A DNA stretch of 34,448 bases from Gammaproteobacteria bacterium. Its GTDB lineage: Bacteria > Pseudomonadota > Gammaproteobacteria > SZUA-229. Position numbers and translations under genes: made by a program. Positions 25,807 through 34,171 of this stretch are shown here, piece by piece. Where the stretch lies: positions 1-34,448 of the forward strand of contig JAGXGK010000005.1 in NCBI GenBank assembly GCA_024636785.1, read 5' to 3'. Each line of letters opens with the position of its first letter. Positions within the stretch are counted from its first letter, which is position 1. A model generated the notes under the pieces. It worked only from the letters and a program-made list of their open reading frames with translations. It ran no database searches and was not told the origin of the DNA.

Positions 25807-27087
25807 GTGAATACACTTAATCGCAGAAAGTTTATAAAGCTGCTGGCAGGAACCGGTGCCGGAATGTCAGCGCCGGGATTAGTCAATGCCTTCAGCAAAT
25901 CGCCTTCAGGCAGAGTCATTATTGTTGGCGGCGGCTTCGGGGGTTCCACCTGCGCCAAATATCTGCGCAGGTTCGACAGTAATCTGGATATTACTCTGAT
26001 TGAATCATCGAAACGTTTCGTGACCTGTCCTTTCAGCAACCTGGTTATCAGTGGCATGCGGGAGATGGACAGCATCACTCAGGATTATGCCGCACAGAGT
26101 GAACGAGGCGTGAATGTAGTGTATGCCCGGGTAATCGGGGTGGATGCCGCGCTAAAAAAAGTGAAGCTGGATAATGGCAAGGAGCTTGAGTATGACCGGC
26201 TGGTGCTCTCCCCAGGCATCGATTTCAAATGGGATGAGGTCAATGGCATGGAGGCGGCGGATGCTGAAACGATTCCCCATGCCTGGCAGGCGGGCAATCA
26301 GACTACCGTACTGCGCAATCAGCTCGAAGCTATGGATGACGGTGGTGTGGTGATTGTAGCGCCACCGAAGAACCCGTTCCGCTGTCCACCCGGGCCTTAT
26401 GAGCGCGTCAGTCTGATTGCGCATTATCTGAAGCAGCATAAACCTAAATCCAAGATTCTGGTGCTGGATGCCAAAGACAAATTTTCCAAACAGGCACTGT
26501 TCATGCAGGGTTGGCAAAAGCTCTATCCCGGCATGGTCGAATGGGTGGCGGGCAGCGAGGGTGGACGTATTGGTGAGATCGACGTGGCGAAACGTACCCT
26601 CTACGCCGAATTCGGCGATGCACACAAAGGCGATGTGGTGAATTTTATTCCGCCGCATAAGGCCGGAATGATCGCGCACCAGGCGGGCCTGACCAACAGT
26701 GATGGCTGGTGTTTCGTGAACCAGAGAACCTTCGAGTCAAGTGTGCACAAAGATATCCATGTTATCGGTGATGCCAGCATTGCCGGTGCGATGCCTAAAT
26801 CCGGTTTCGCGGCGAACAGCCAGGGCAAAGTTTGCGCCGCCGCTATCGTCTCATCACTACGCGGCAAAGAGATGCCCGAGCCATCATACGTCAACACCTG
26901 TTACAGCCTGGTAGGGCCGGACTACGGCATTTCGGTTGCTGCGGTGTATCGTTACAGCGAGAATAAAGGTATATACAGTACCGGTGGCGGCGTCAGCCCT
27001 TTAGATGAAGATGCTGATTACCGTCAGCAGGAAGCACGTTATGCCAGAGGCTGGTACGACAGTATTACCATGGATAGCTTCGGCTGA
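25807..27087 (+). CDS. fccB: FccB, flavocytochrome c sulfide dehydrogenase flavoprotein
   Basis: This 426-residue periplasmic FAD protein oxidises sulfide to sulfur or polysulfide and passes electrons to the cytochrome subunit. It starts with a twin-arginine signal (NRRKFIK followed by a hydrophobic stretch), then a Rossmann motif VGGGFGGSTCAKYLRR. Cys74 in FVTCPFSN matches the covalent FAD cysteine of the Allochromatium protein. Cys193 in PFRCPPGPYER and Cys365 in NTCYSLVG match its redox disulfide pair. All three key cysteines suggest an active enzyme. The start is GTG 25807. Export would need the Tat system encoded at 2634-4350. Confidence 0.93.
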   Translation: MNTLNRRKFIKLLAGTGAGMSAPGLVNAFSKSPSGRVIIVGGGFGGSTCAKYLRRFDSNLDITLIESSKRFVTCPFSNLVISGMREMDSITQDYAAQSERGVNVVYARVIGVDAALKKVKLDNGKELEYDRLVLSPGIDFKWDEVNGMEAADAETIPHAWQAGNQTTVLRNQLEAMDDGGVVIVAPPKNPFRCPPGPYERVSLIAHYLKQHKPKSKILVLDAKDKFSKQALFMQGWQKLYPGMVEWVAGSEGGRIGEIDVAKRTLYAEFGDAHKGDVVNFIPPHKAGMIAHQAGLTNSDGWCFVNQRTFESSVHKDIHVIGDASIAGAMPKSGFAANSQGKVCAAAIVSSLRGKEMPEPSYVNTCYSLVGPDYGISVAAVYRYSENKGIYSTGGGVSPLDEDADYRQQEARYARGWYDSITMDSFG

Positions 27088-27114
27088 TGGGACATAAAAT
27101 ATTCAAGGAAGGAT

Positions 27115-27140
27115 TTTTCACCGCAGAGGCGCAGAGAAAA
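27115..27140. repeat. ACCGCAGAGG-family dispersed repeat, single unit
   Basis: TTTTCACCGCAGAGGCGCAG followed by AGAAAA is the exact reverse complement of 16357-16382. It lies 28 bases after fccB in the gap between convergent fccB and arfB. Confidence 0.85.
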
Positions 27141-27190
27141 GCTTAAGGTGTCTCTGGCTCATTTGCCATTTCGAGCATAGGCAGAAATCC

Positions 27191-27235
27191 TGCATTTAAC
27201 GCAGAGAGCAAAAAGCATCCTTTGCGTTAAATGCA
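27191..27235. repeat. Perfect 13-bp inverted repeat between fccB and arfB
   Basis: TGCATTTAACGCA (27191-27203) is the exact reverse complement of TGCGTTAAATGCA (27223-27235), with a 19-base loop that includes AACGCAGAGAGCAAAAAGC-like repeat text. It could act as a bidirectional transcription stop for the convergent genes, although T-runs are weak. Confidence 0.65.
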
Positions 27236-27264
27236 TTTATTTACCTACAGGCTGTTTTTACACA

Positions 27265-27678
27265 TTAGTCCTGGATCTTCTTGCGCAGATCCTTGGCCCG
27301 TCCGCGTTTGGTTTTGCTGTCCATGCGTTTTTCATGTGAAGATTTACTGGGTTTGGTGGCTTTGCGTTTTTTGGGCGAGACCAGCACCTTCCGTATTAAC
27401 CCCTGAAGCCGCTTGAGTGCGGCTTCTCTGTTTTTTTCCTGACTTCGGCTCTGCTGAGCTTTGATGATCACAATGCCATCTTTGGTGATGCGGTGATCGC
27501 GCAGCGTCAGCAGTCGTTGCTTGTAAACGTCGGGTAGGGAGGAGGTCTTGATATCAAAACGTAAATGAATGGCTGATGATACCTTGTTAACATTCTGCCC
27601 GCCCGCGCCCTGTGCACGTATAGCACTGATCTCTATTTCGTTGTCAGGGATAGCAATGTGATTATTAATGACTAACAC
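27265..27678 (-). CDS. arfB: ArfB, peptidyl-tRNA hydrolase for ribosome rescue
   Basis: The 137-residue release-factor-like protein frees stalled ribosomes by hydrolysing peptidyl-tRNA. The catalytic GGQ is at residues 26-28 in RAQGAGGQNVNKVSSA. The C-terminal tail from about residue 100 is very basic (KKRKATKPSKSSHEKR), as required for binding in the empty mRNA channel. The length matches E. coli ArfB (140). It starts 15 bases after ppnP on the same strand. Confidence 0.93.
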   Translation of the reverse strand: MLVINNHIAIPDNEIEISAIRAQGAGGQNVNKVSSAIHLRFDIKTSSLPDVYKQRLLTLRDHRITKDGIVIIKAQQSRSQEKNREAALKRLQGLIRKVLVSPKKRKATKPSKSSHEKRMDSKTKRGRAKDLRKKIQD

Positions 27679-27693
27679 AATGCGGTAACAGCA

Positions 27694-27975
27694 TCAGCCG
27701 TACAGGCAGAGGTAGGCGGTTTCATTTTCAACTTTAACATCGAAATTGCTGTCGGCAGGCACATCAAAAGACTCGCCGGCGTTGTAAATGGTAAACACGG
27801 TTTTGCCCGCCAGTTTGATGGTGAGCGCGCCACTGACCACAGTCATCTTTTCCCTTTCAGCGGTGTTGAAAACATATTCACCCGGAACCATGACGCCAAC
27901 AGTGGCAGGCAGGCCCTCGCTAGTGAAGGCGATGGATTTTATATGGCCGTCAAAATATTCGTTAACACTTAACAT
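27694..27975 (-). CDS. ppnP: PpnP, pyrimidine/purine nucleoside phosphorylase
   Basis: The 93-residue cupin-like protein matches PpnP (YaiE, DUF1255), which splits nucleosides with phosphate. Typical text is [43 protein letters not shown] and the C-terminal [16 protein letters not shown]. The length equals the family (about 94). It lies 15 bases before arfB and 70 bases after nnrS on the minus strand. Confidence 0.93.
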   Translation of the reverse strand: MLSVNEYFDGHIKSIAFTSEGLPATVGVMVPGEYVFNTAEREKMTVVSGALTIKLAGKTVFTIYNAGESFDVPADSNFDVKVENETAYLCLYG

Positions 27976-28045
27976 GCGGGGTCTCTACAATAAAAAGGAA
28001 CAGGATTATAAAACGTGATGTCCGCATTGTCCTGCTTCATGTTTA

Positions 28046-29245
28046 TCATCCCGGCTGGCCATCAATACGGGGCTTGATCAGCATGGACATAAACAGAATG
28101 ACAAACAGCCCGAATCCGCCGATCCACAGTAGCTGCGAGATGGCGACCCACATAGTGTATAGCCCCGGCAGCAGCAGCGGCAAAAAGACCCTGCTGAACG
28201 CGGCGATCAGTAGCAGCGCAAATGCGATAGCCAGGCCGCGCGGAGGTTGTTGAATATTGCGACCGGTATGGCCGAGTGTGACGCGCGACATCATCCCCAG
28301 TGTCAGCGTACCGATTCCGCCCACGGTGAAAGCGTGCAGCGACAGAGTTGTGGCGACATCCAGCCAGACCGAAGCGGCCTTGAGGGCAAAGCCCAGGGTC
28401 AGAAAACCGTATGCGCAATATAGCACCCAAAGCATGGATGACTTCCACAGGGCTCGGATATGCCAGTCATATAAACGAATGCTGTGTAGCACAAAGAGTA
28501 TGGTGGCCAGTACGCCGACTGTTTCCGTTTGCAGATAAATCACATCAACAAACCACAGCGCGATCAGTAAAACCAGGGTGCTGACGTCCAGCCATTTTCG
28601 ATTGGTCAGACTAACAGGTTGGCTGACGCCTCTTTCGATAAAGAAAGGAATGACGCGCCGTCCCATAACAAAAATCATCATTAGCACCAGATAGAAAGCG
28701 GAATAAATGCCGATGCGCGCGCCGTTTTCTACCAGATCCAGCAGACCGGCGTAGTAAAACAGATTGGCGATTAGAAATAAAAATAATATCGCCAGCACAC
28801 CCAGTTGTGTCCATTGTTTAACCTTGATGACAGGTATGGCAACGGCGACGGCGGTCAACAGGATAAATAAACAATCCAGCAGGGCGATGATTTCAATCGA
28901 GCCGATATTTAAAAGGGGCAGAAGTCTTGCGCCCGCCCAGACGGAAAATAAGACCCCCAGTTTCCAGCCGTTGAGCGTCTGCTGTCCGGTCCAGTTCTTG
29001 ACCGCGGCGAGCAAAAATCCGGCGATGACCGCCAGCACATAACCAAACAGCATTTCATGAGCGTGCCAGAGGATGGTATCGATGCCGAGCAGGGGCAGCG
29101 GCCATTGAGACAGGTAAAGGCCTGCCCATGCAATCATGGCGATAACCGAAAAGATGCCTGCGCCAAGAAAGAAGGGCCGGAAGCCGAGCTGCCAGAGTGC
29201 AATTTTGGAAGCTATTGCGGGATTTGGTTCAGAGATGTTTAGCAT
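28046..29245 (-). CDS. nnrS: NnrS family membrane protein
   Basis: The 399-residue polytopic protein has about twelve helices. The N-terminal LWQLGFRPFFLGAG, the histidines in LWHAHEMLFGY and the later LHAFTVGGIGTLTLGMMSRVTLGHTGR (split by helices) are NnrS hallmarks. NnrS proteins are heme- and copper-containing and protect against nitric oxide, often next to denitrification genes. No nitrite or NO reductase gene is in this window. It starts 90 bases after the hybrid kinase. I looked for FNR/NsrR sites in that gap and found none convincing. Confidence 0.9.
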   Translation of the reverse strand: MLNISEPNPAIASKIALWQLGFRPFFLGAGIFSVIAMIAWAGLYLSQWPLPLLGIDTILWHAHEMLFGYVLAVIAGFLLAAVKNWTGQQTLNGWKLGVLFSVWAGARLLPLLNIGSIEIIALLDCLFILLTAVAVAIPVIKVKQWTQLGVLAILFLFLIANLFYYAGLLDLVENGARIGIYSAFYLVLMMIFVMGRRVIPFFIERGVSQPVSLTNRKWLDVSTLVLLIALWFVDVIYLQTETVGVLATILFVLHSIRLYDWHIRALWKSSMLWVLYCAYGFLTLGFALKAASVWLDVATTLSLHAFTVGGIGTLTLGMMSRVTLGHTGRNIQQPPRGLAIAFALLLIAAFSRVFLPLLLPGLYTMWVAISQLLWIGGFGLFVILFMSMLIKPRIDGQPG

Positions 29246-29335
29246 GAAAGAGTCCGATGGCAGTGTTGAGAGTATGTCTGGTTACACTATTATTGATCAT
29301 GCAATAAAACAAGGTCAATCAGAAGTTATTTGTAA

Positions 29336-31729
29336 TCACAACGGCAGCCATTTATTCAGGATTTGTTTTAATTGCTCAATATTTACCGGTTTAGCAATAA
29401 AGTCATTCATACCCACATTCATACACTGCTGTATGTCATCCTGCATGGAGTTGGCGGAGATGGCGATGATGATGGTATGCTGGTTGATGCCATCATCGTT
29501 ATTACGAATTGCGTGGGCCAGTTCGTAACCATCTATTTTTGGCATTTTTATATCGGTGAGAATAATGTCATAGAAATTGTTCTGTAACTCCATTAGCGCT
29601 TCCTGACCGTCGCTGCAGAAAAATGCCTTATAACCTAGTGATTGCATTTGCATTTTTAGCACTTCCAGATTTAGTTCGTTATCTTCGGCAACGAGAATGC
29701 GCGCAGTACGACTTGCTGGTTCAGCGATATCATTTATCTGTGCGTCGCTGTTTTTGTCTTCATTGAGGAAGCAGGCGGATGAAGAGCGTTTCATATTTAC
29801 CCAGAAAACAGCGCCCTTACCGGGTGTGCTTTCAACGCCAAGTTCACCGCCCATGAGTTCAACCAGTTGCCTGGTAATGACAAGGCCAATTCCAGTGCCC
29901 TCTATGTTAGCTGCTTCAGCACCGAGACGGTTGAATGGTTCATATAAATGCAGGATCTTTTGCTTGTCGATACCGGCGCCGCTGTCACTAACATTAATGC
30001 GCACCTTATCTGTTTTGTGCTCTGAGCAATAAATCTCGACCTGACCATCTGCCTTATTGTATTTTATAGCGTTTGATACCAGGTTTAGCAGCACTTGCTT
30101 GAAGCGGATGTGGTCGGCAATAATGATATATTCGTTGCCATTTTCCGGGTTAAATTTTATTGAAATATTGCGAGACGAAGCCAGTGTTTTTGTTAACGCC
30201 AGACAGTCATTAATGACTTCGGTTGTTGAGACAGGCTGCATTGAAAGGTTAATATTGCCGGATTCTATTTTTGCCAGATCCAATATTTCATCGATAAGAA
30301 TCAACAGGTGCTTACCTGCGTTGTAGATTTTTTTAGCGATATCTCTTTGAGAGTCGGAGAGTGTTTTATCGTAATCGGAGAGTTGGGAAAAACCCATTAT
30401 CGCATTGAGCGGTGTTCTGAGTTCATGGCTCATTCTGGAGAGGAACTGGGACTTGGCCTGATTGGCACGATCGGCTTCAATTTTGGCGGCGATTAATTCA
30501 GTTTCAGCGTGTTTCCGTTGCGTGATGTCGTAGCGGCAACCAATGATGCACAGCGGTTCGTTATGGTCATCATTGATTATTTTGAGTTCTTCATAAACCC
30601 ATTTGTAACCGCCGTCGTGAGTTTTTATGCGGTATTCCTGTGTTAAAGAACGACTGCTTAATATGTTATTGAGTTCTTCAAGGGCATGGGTTTTGTCATC
30701 CGGGTGGATCAAGCCATCCCATAGCTCGGGATCATGCATGAGCTCTTCAGAACTGTAGCCAAATATCTCACGCGCATTATCGCTAATAAATGTCACCGGG
30801 TAGCCTTCAGTGAGTTCGCGTGTGTGTATAACAACCGGGCTGGAGGTTAGCAGCTGGGTTAATCGAGCTTTGCTCTCAATGAGGGCGCGTTCGGTGTTTT
30901 TATGTTTTTCGACTTCCTGTTCCAGCGTTTTTGTGCGCGTGATAACTGTATGTTCCATGTCATCGTGCGCTTTTTTGAGTTCCCGGTAGGGCCGGGTGAG
31001 CGCTGATTTGACTAGAATTTCAAAGATCAGCCAGAAGGAGAGGATCTTAACGATGTGCCCGCTCTTGTTATAAATGTCATCAATGGCGGTGTAGAGGGTG
31101 AAGATCACCTCCGCGATAATGGTAAGTCCAATCGCTATTATTAACAGGGTGAGCAATCTGGGCTTGAGTAAATGACGTTTGCTCCAGAGGTGGAAGCAGG
31201 CGATAAATAATATGGCGATGATTACGTATTCACTGTAAATTTTAAACTGCGTCAGGCCAGTATCAGTATAAAAAGCGGCAGGGAAATTACCGGAAAGTAC
31301 CAGCTGGTAAGCAATCGCACTGATAGCACCGAATATAACAAAGGTGCGAGTCGGATTTAAATCGCGCGTCAGAAAAAGAGGCGCGATGAGTAATATCAGT
31401 GCTTCGAAAAGTCGGGCAATTACCCATATTTGTGCGCTCGGTGTACCTGTCAAATCTTCGTAAATATTCAGGTCGGGATAGACGAGGGTATGATATAGAT
31501 CGAGCGTGCCTACCCAGAAGTAACCGATCCCCAGAAACAATAAAAAATTATTACGGGAAAATGGATAAGCATACCAGGCCACAACAAACATGATTATGGC
31601 GATGCCAACGGTAAATAGCTCTGCTATGGTATGAAACAGAATAAAGTTTTCACTGGTTATTATGATGAGTGAAAATATGAGTGCCGCAGGAACGAACACC
31701 GTGCGCCAGATTTGATGTGGAGATGCCAT
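29336..31729 (-). CDS. MASE3-PAS hybrid histidine kinase with receiver
   Basis: The 797-residue protein has an N-terminal membrane sensor (about 8-240, seven or eight helices, with GYFWVGTLDLYHTLVYPDL typical of MASE3). A coiled coil (about 250-290), a PAS domain (about 290-405), a HisKA domain with His435 in SRMSHELRTPLNAI, an ATPase domain with VSDSGAGID and GTGIGLVITRQL, and a C-terminal receiver (678-797) follow. The receiver has phospho-acceptor Asp726 in LTDIKMP and Lys780 in AKPVN. There is no output domain, so a separate regulator is needed. A strong ribosome site AGGAGG lies nine bases before the ATG. The gene starts 40 bases after the tRNA and is followed by nnrS. Confidence 0.92.
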   Translation of the reverse strand: MASPHQIWRTVFVPAALIFSLIIITSENFILFHTIAELFTVGIAIIMFVVAWYAYPFSRNNFLLFLGIGYFWVGTLDLYHTLVYPDLNIYEDLTGTPSAQIWVIARLFEALILLIAPLFLTRDLNPTRTFVIFGAISAIAYQLVLSGNFPAAFYTDTGLTQFKIYSEYVIIAILFIACFHLWSKRHLLKPRLLTLLIIAIGLTIIAEVIFTLYTAIDDIYNKSGHIVKILSFWLIFEILVKSALTRPYRELKKAHDDMEHTVITRTKTLEQEVEKHKNTERALIESKARLTQLLTSSPVVIHTRELTEGYPVTFISDNAREIFGYSSEELMHDPELWDGLIHPDDKTHALEELNNILSSRSLTQEYRIKTHDGGYKWVYEELKIINDDHNEPLCIIGCRYDITQRKHAETELIAAKIEADRANQAKSQFLSRMSHELRTPLNAIMGFSQLSDYDKTLSDSQRDIAKKIYNAGKHLLILIDEILDLAKIESGNINLSMQPVSTTEVINDCLALTKTLASSRNISIKFNPENGNEYIIIADHIRFKQVLLNLVSNAIKYNKADGQVEIYCSEHKTDKVRINVSDSGAGIDKQKILHLYEPFNRLGAEAANIEGTGIGLVITRQLVELMGGELGVESTPGKGAVFWVNMKRSSSACFLNEDKNSDAQINDIAEPASRTARILVAEDNELNLEVLKMQMQSLGYKAFFCSDGQEALMELQNNFYDIILTDIKMPKIDGYELAHAIRNNDDGINQHTIIIAISANSMQDDIQQCMNVGMNDFIAKPVNIEQLKQILNKWLPL

Positions 31730-31769
31730 TATCGTTCACCTCCTGGCCGTTGTGGGTTTCCAGAGTGAA

Positions 31770-31846
31770 TGGTGGGCCTGGAAGGACTTGAACCTTCGAC
31801 CGATCGATTATGAGTCGAGCGCTCTAACCAGCTGAGCTACAGGCCC
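31770..31846 (-). tRNA. ileX: tRNA-Ile2 (anticodon CAT, lysidine type)
   Basis: The minus strand folds into a 77-base cloverleaf. The acceptor GGGCCTG pairs with CAGGCCC, the discriminator is A and CCA is encoded. The D arm is GCTC-AGCTGGTTA-GAGC, the anticodon loop CTCATAA and the T arm GAAGG-TTCAAGT-CCTTC. The CAT anticodon could mean Met or Ile2. The Ile-like acceptor stem, the CGACTCATAATCG loop region and TTCAAGTC favour Ile2, whose C34 must be changed to lysidine by TilS. The outer anticodon-stem pair (27-43) is a C-T mismatch. Confidence 0.88.
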
Positions 31847-32043
31847 TGAATTTTTGAGGGCTACTTACTTATGCCTTCATGCGCTGAGACTTTCCAGGAG
31901 CGACTTAAAAACTGTTATCTTCCAGAACGTGTCCTTCAAGGTAAGATCGACAGCGAAACTTCAGGTGGTGTTGAGGATGTTTCGAAGCCTCAACGCCACT
32001 GGCAGGGAAGTATATAGAAAACCGGGCGTTAATTAAACGATTT

Positions 32044-33894
32044 TTAATCTTCGTCGGAGAGGAAGCTGCGCAGATGTTCGGCACGACTGGGGTGACGAAG
32101 TTTACGCAGGGCTTTGGCTTCAATCTGACGAATGCGCTCACGAGTGACATCGAATTGCTTGCCCACCTCTTCCAGCGTGTGATCGGTGTTCATGTCGATG
32201 CCGAAACGCATACGCAGCACCTTGGACTCACGGGCGGTCAGGGTGGTCAGAATGTCCTTGGTCGATTCACAGAGTGATTCGCCGGTAGCGGAGTCCAGCG
32301 GCGCCAGGATGTTTAGATCTTCAATAAAGTCGCCCAGATGTGAATCTTCATCATCACCAATCGGGGTCTCCATGGAAATCGGTTCCTTGGCGATTTTCAG
32401 CACCTTGCGCACCTTGTCTTCCGGCATCTCCATTTTAATGGACAGCTCTTCCGGTGTCGGTTCACGGCCCATTTCCTGAAGCATCTGACGGAAAATACGG
32501 TTCAGTTTGTTGATGGTCTCAATCATGTGCACCGGAATACGAATGGTGCGTGCCTGATCCGCAATCGAACGGGTGATCGCCTGACGTATCCACCAGGTGG
32601 CGTAAGTCGAGAATTTATAACCGCGACGGTATTCGAATTTGTCGACCGCTTTCATCAGACCGATGTTACCTTCCTGAATCAGATCGAGGAATTGCAGGCC
32701 ACGGTTGGTGTATTTTTTGGCAATCGAAATAACCAGACGCAGATTAGCTTCGACCATCTCCTTTTTGGCGCGACGGGCTTTGGCTTCGCCGATGGAGATC
32801 TTACGGTTGATCTCCTTGATGTCGGTAATGCTAAGGCCGTATTCTCTCTCCAGCAAAGCCAGTTTCTGCTGAGTGATTTTGATTTCAGGTGACAGTTCCT
32901 TGAGGGCTTCTGAATATTCGTGACCTTTGCAGTATTTATCAATCCATTTGGTATTGGTTTCGTTCTCCGGAAAGGTCGTAATCATCAGCTTGCGAGGCAT
33001 GTGTGCACGATTTACCGCCAGCTCCAGAACATGACGCTCCAGTTTGCGGATGCGATCAATCGTGGTGTGCAGATCCTTGGTAAGGCGGATGACAAATGCA
33101 GTCTGGTATTTAAAGTTCAGAAAAGCCTCGGCCAAAGAGTTGCGTGCTTTCTGGATTTCAGCGGCATCGCCTTTTTCGACAGCATTGACGGTACGGGTGT
33201 AGGCGCGCTTGATCTTGGTAAACAGTTTTTTAACTTTTTCCGGATCAAGCGCGGTGCTAACTATCTCAGCCTTCTCACTGGGTTTGCCGGCAGCGGCCAG
33301 CTCAGCTTCGCGTGCGGCATTCTTCAGGGCGAGCGCCGCCAGACGATCCAGCTCTTCATCGCTCTTATGGAAATCGGCAATCAAATCGGTCAGACGTGCT
33401 TCGCCGGCTTCGACTTTTTCCCACAGCTGAAGGGTGAGTTTGATGGTGTGAGGGTTGGTGGCCAGCGCTTCAAGAATCTGCTTCAGACCTTCTTCGATGC
33501 GCTTGGCGATTTCGATTTCGCCTTCACGGGTTAACAGCTCAACAGTGCCCATTTCGCGCATATACATGCGCACAGGGTCGGTGGTGCGACCGAGCTCGGA
33601 TTCGATTGAGGTCAGGGCGGCGACGGCTTCTTCGGTTACTTCCTCGTCAGCTTCGCTGATGGAATTGTCGGTCAGCACCATGGACTCGGCCTCGGGCGCG
33701 ATTTCGCACACTCGAATGCCCATGTCATTGATGGTGTTGATAATATCTTCGATTTGTGAAGGATCTACAATGCCTTCAGGGAGGTGGTCATTGACCTCAG
33801 AATAAGTCAGGTAACCCTGATCCTTGCCTCTGGCAATCAGCTGTTTAAGTTGTGATTGCTGTGTCGTTTTCTTAATCTTTTCTTGCTCTGCCAT
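32044..33894 (-). CDS. rpoD: RpoD, primary sigma factor
   Basis: The 616-residue sigma-70 factor has region 1.1 at the N-terminus, region 1.2 [20 protein letters not shown], and a long non-conserved insert. Core regions 2.3-2.4 read [19 protein letters not shown] and [19 protein letters not shown]. Region 3 and region 4.2 follow ([40 protein letters not shown]). The length is close to E. coli RpoD (613). The usual neighbour dnaG is not downstream; instead a tRNA gene follows, and a divergent thioredoxin-like gene lies upstream. A TAAAAT element about 60 bases before the start may be part of its promoter. Confidence 0.97.
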   Translation of the reverse strand: MAEQEKIKKTTQQSQLKQLIARGKDQGYLTYSEVNDHLPEGIVDPSQIEDIINTINDMGIRVCEIAPEAESMVLTDNSISEADEEVTEEAVAALTSIESELGRTTDPVRMYMREMGTVELLTREGEIEIAKRIEEGLKQILEALATNPHTIKLTLQLWEKVEAGEARLTDLIADFHKSDEELDRLAALALKNAAREAELAAAGKPSEKAEIVSTALDPEKVKKLFTKIKRAYTRTVNAVEKGDAAEIQKARNSLAEAFLNFKYQTAFVIRLTKDLHTTIDRIRKLERHVLELAVNRAHMPRKLMITTFPENETNTKWIDKYCKGHEYSEALKELSPEIKITQQKLALLEREYGLSITDIKEINRKISIGEAKARRAKKEMVEANLRLVISIAKKYTNRGLQFLDLIQEGNIGLMKAVDKFEYRRGYKFSTYATWWIRQAITRSIADQARTIRIPVHMIETINKLNRIFRQMLQEMGREPTPEELSIKMEMPEDKVRKVLKIAKEPISMETPIGDDEDSHLGDFIEDLNILAPLDSATGESLCESTKDILTTLTARESKVLRMRFGIDMNTDHTLEEVGKQFDVTRERIRQIEAKALRKLRHPSRAEHLRSFLSDED

Positions 33895-34171
33895 TGATAT
33901 GCTCGTTGAAATTCATGGAATATGAGGCTAATAGACTATTTTAGCATTTAATAGTTGCGTCGGCCATGAAATACGTAAAATAGAGAAATATTGGCGGTAT
34001 TTAATACTGGTGAGTCCCACAACCCACATATAGATTATTCGAGCGGCTCGATGCGAACTATCAGATGTTATTTTAGACGTTGTACTGAGCGCGAGTTCAA
34101 AGCCGCGCATCGGCAAGGCATCACAGCCTGCCGCGGTTTTTATTTTTTGACTGAATTGAAGAGGTGCCGTT
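33895..34171. other. Divergent rpoD / thioredoxin-like leader region
   Basis: This 277-base gap separates the two divergent starts. The rpoD-proximal part has a possible minus-strand -10 (TAAAAT, about 33941-33946). The other end contains a terminator-like hairpin (34103-34146) and a GAGGTG ribosome site (34161-34166) for the thioredoxin-like gene. Otherwise no gene is visible. Confidence 0.4.
34103..34146 (+). terminator. Terminator-like hairpin in the leader of the thioredoxin-like gene
   Basis: CCGCG (34103-34107) can pair with CGCGG (34132-34136), or GGCA (34112-34115) with TGCC (34129-34132), plus an inner GGC-GCC stem (34117-34119 with 34126-34128). T-rich sequence with A interruption follows (TTTTTATTTTTT). 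It reads toward the thioredoxin-like ATG only 26 bases away, so it ends a short upstream RNA or attenuates this gene. Confidence 0.5.

Noticed and set aside
29290-29325. Dyad around TTGATCATGCAA upstream of nnrS as an NO/FNR regulator site
   Set aside because: Spacing and second half-site do not fit FNR, DNR or NsrR patterns.
31970-31994. Hairpin GTTGAGG/CCTCAAC downstream of rpoD as a terminator
   Set aside because: Seven-base arms with an 11-base loop but no T-run on the minus strand.
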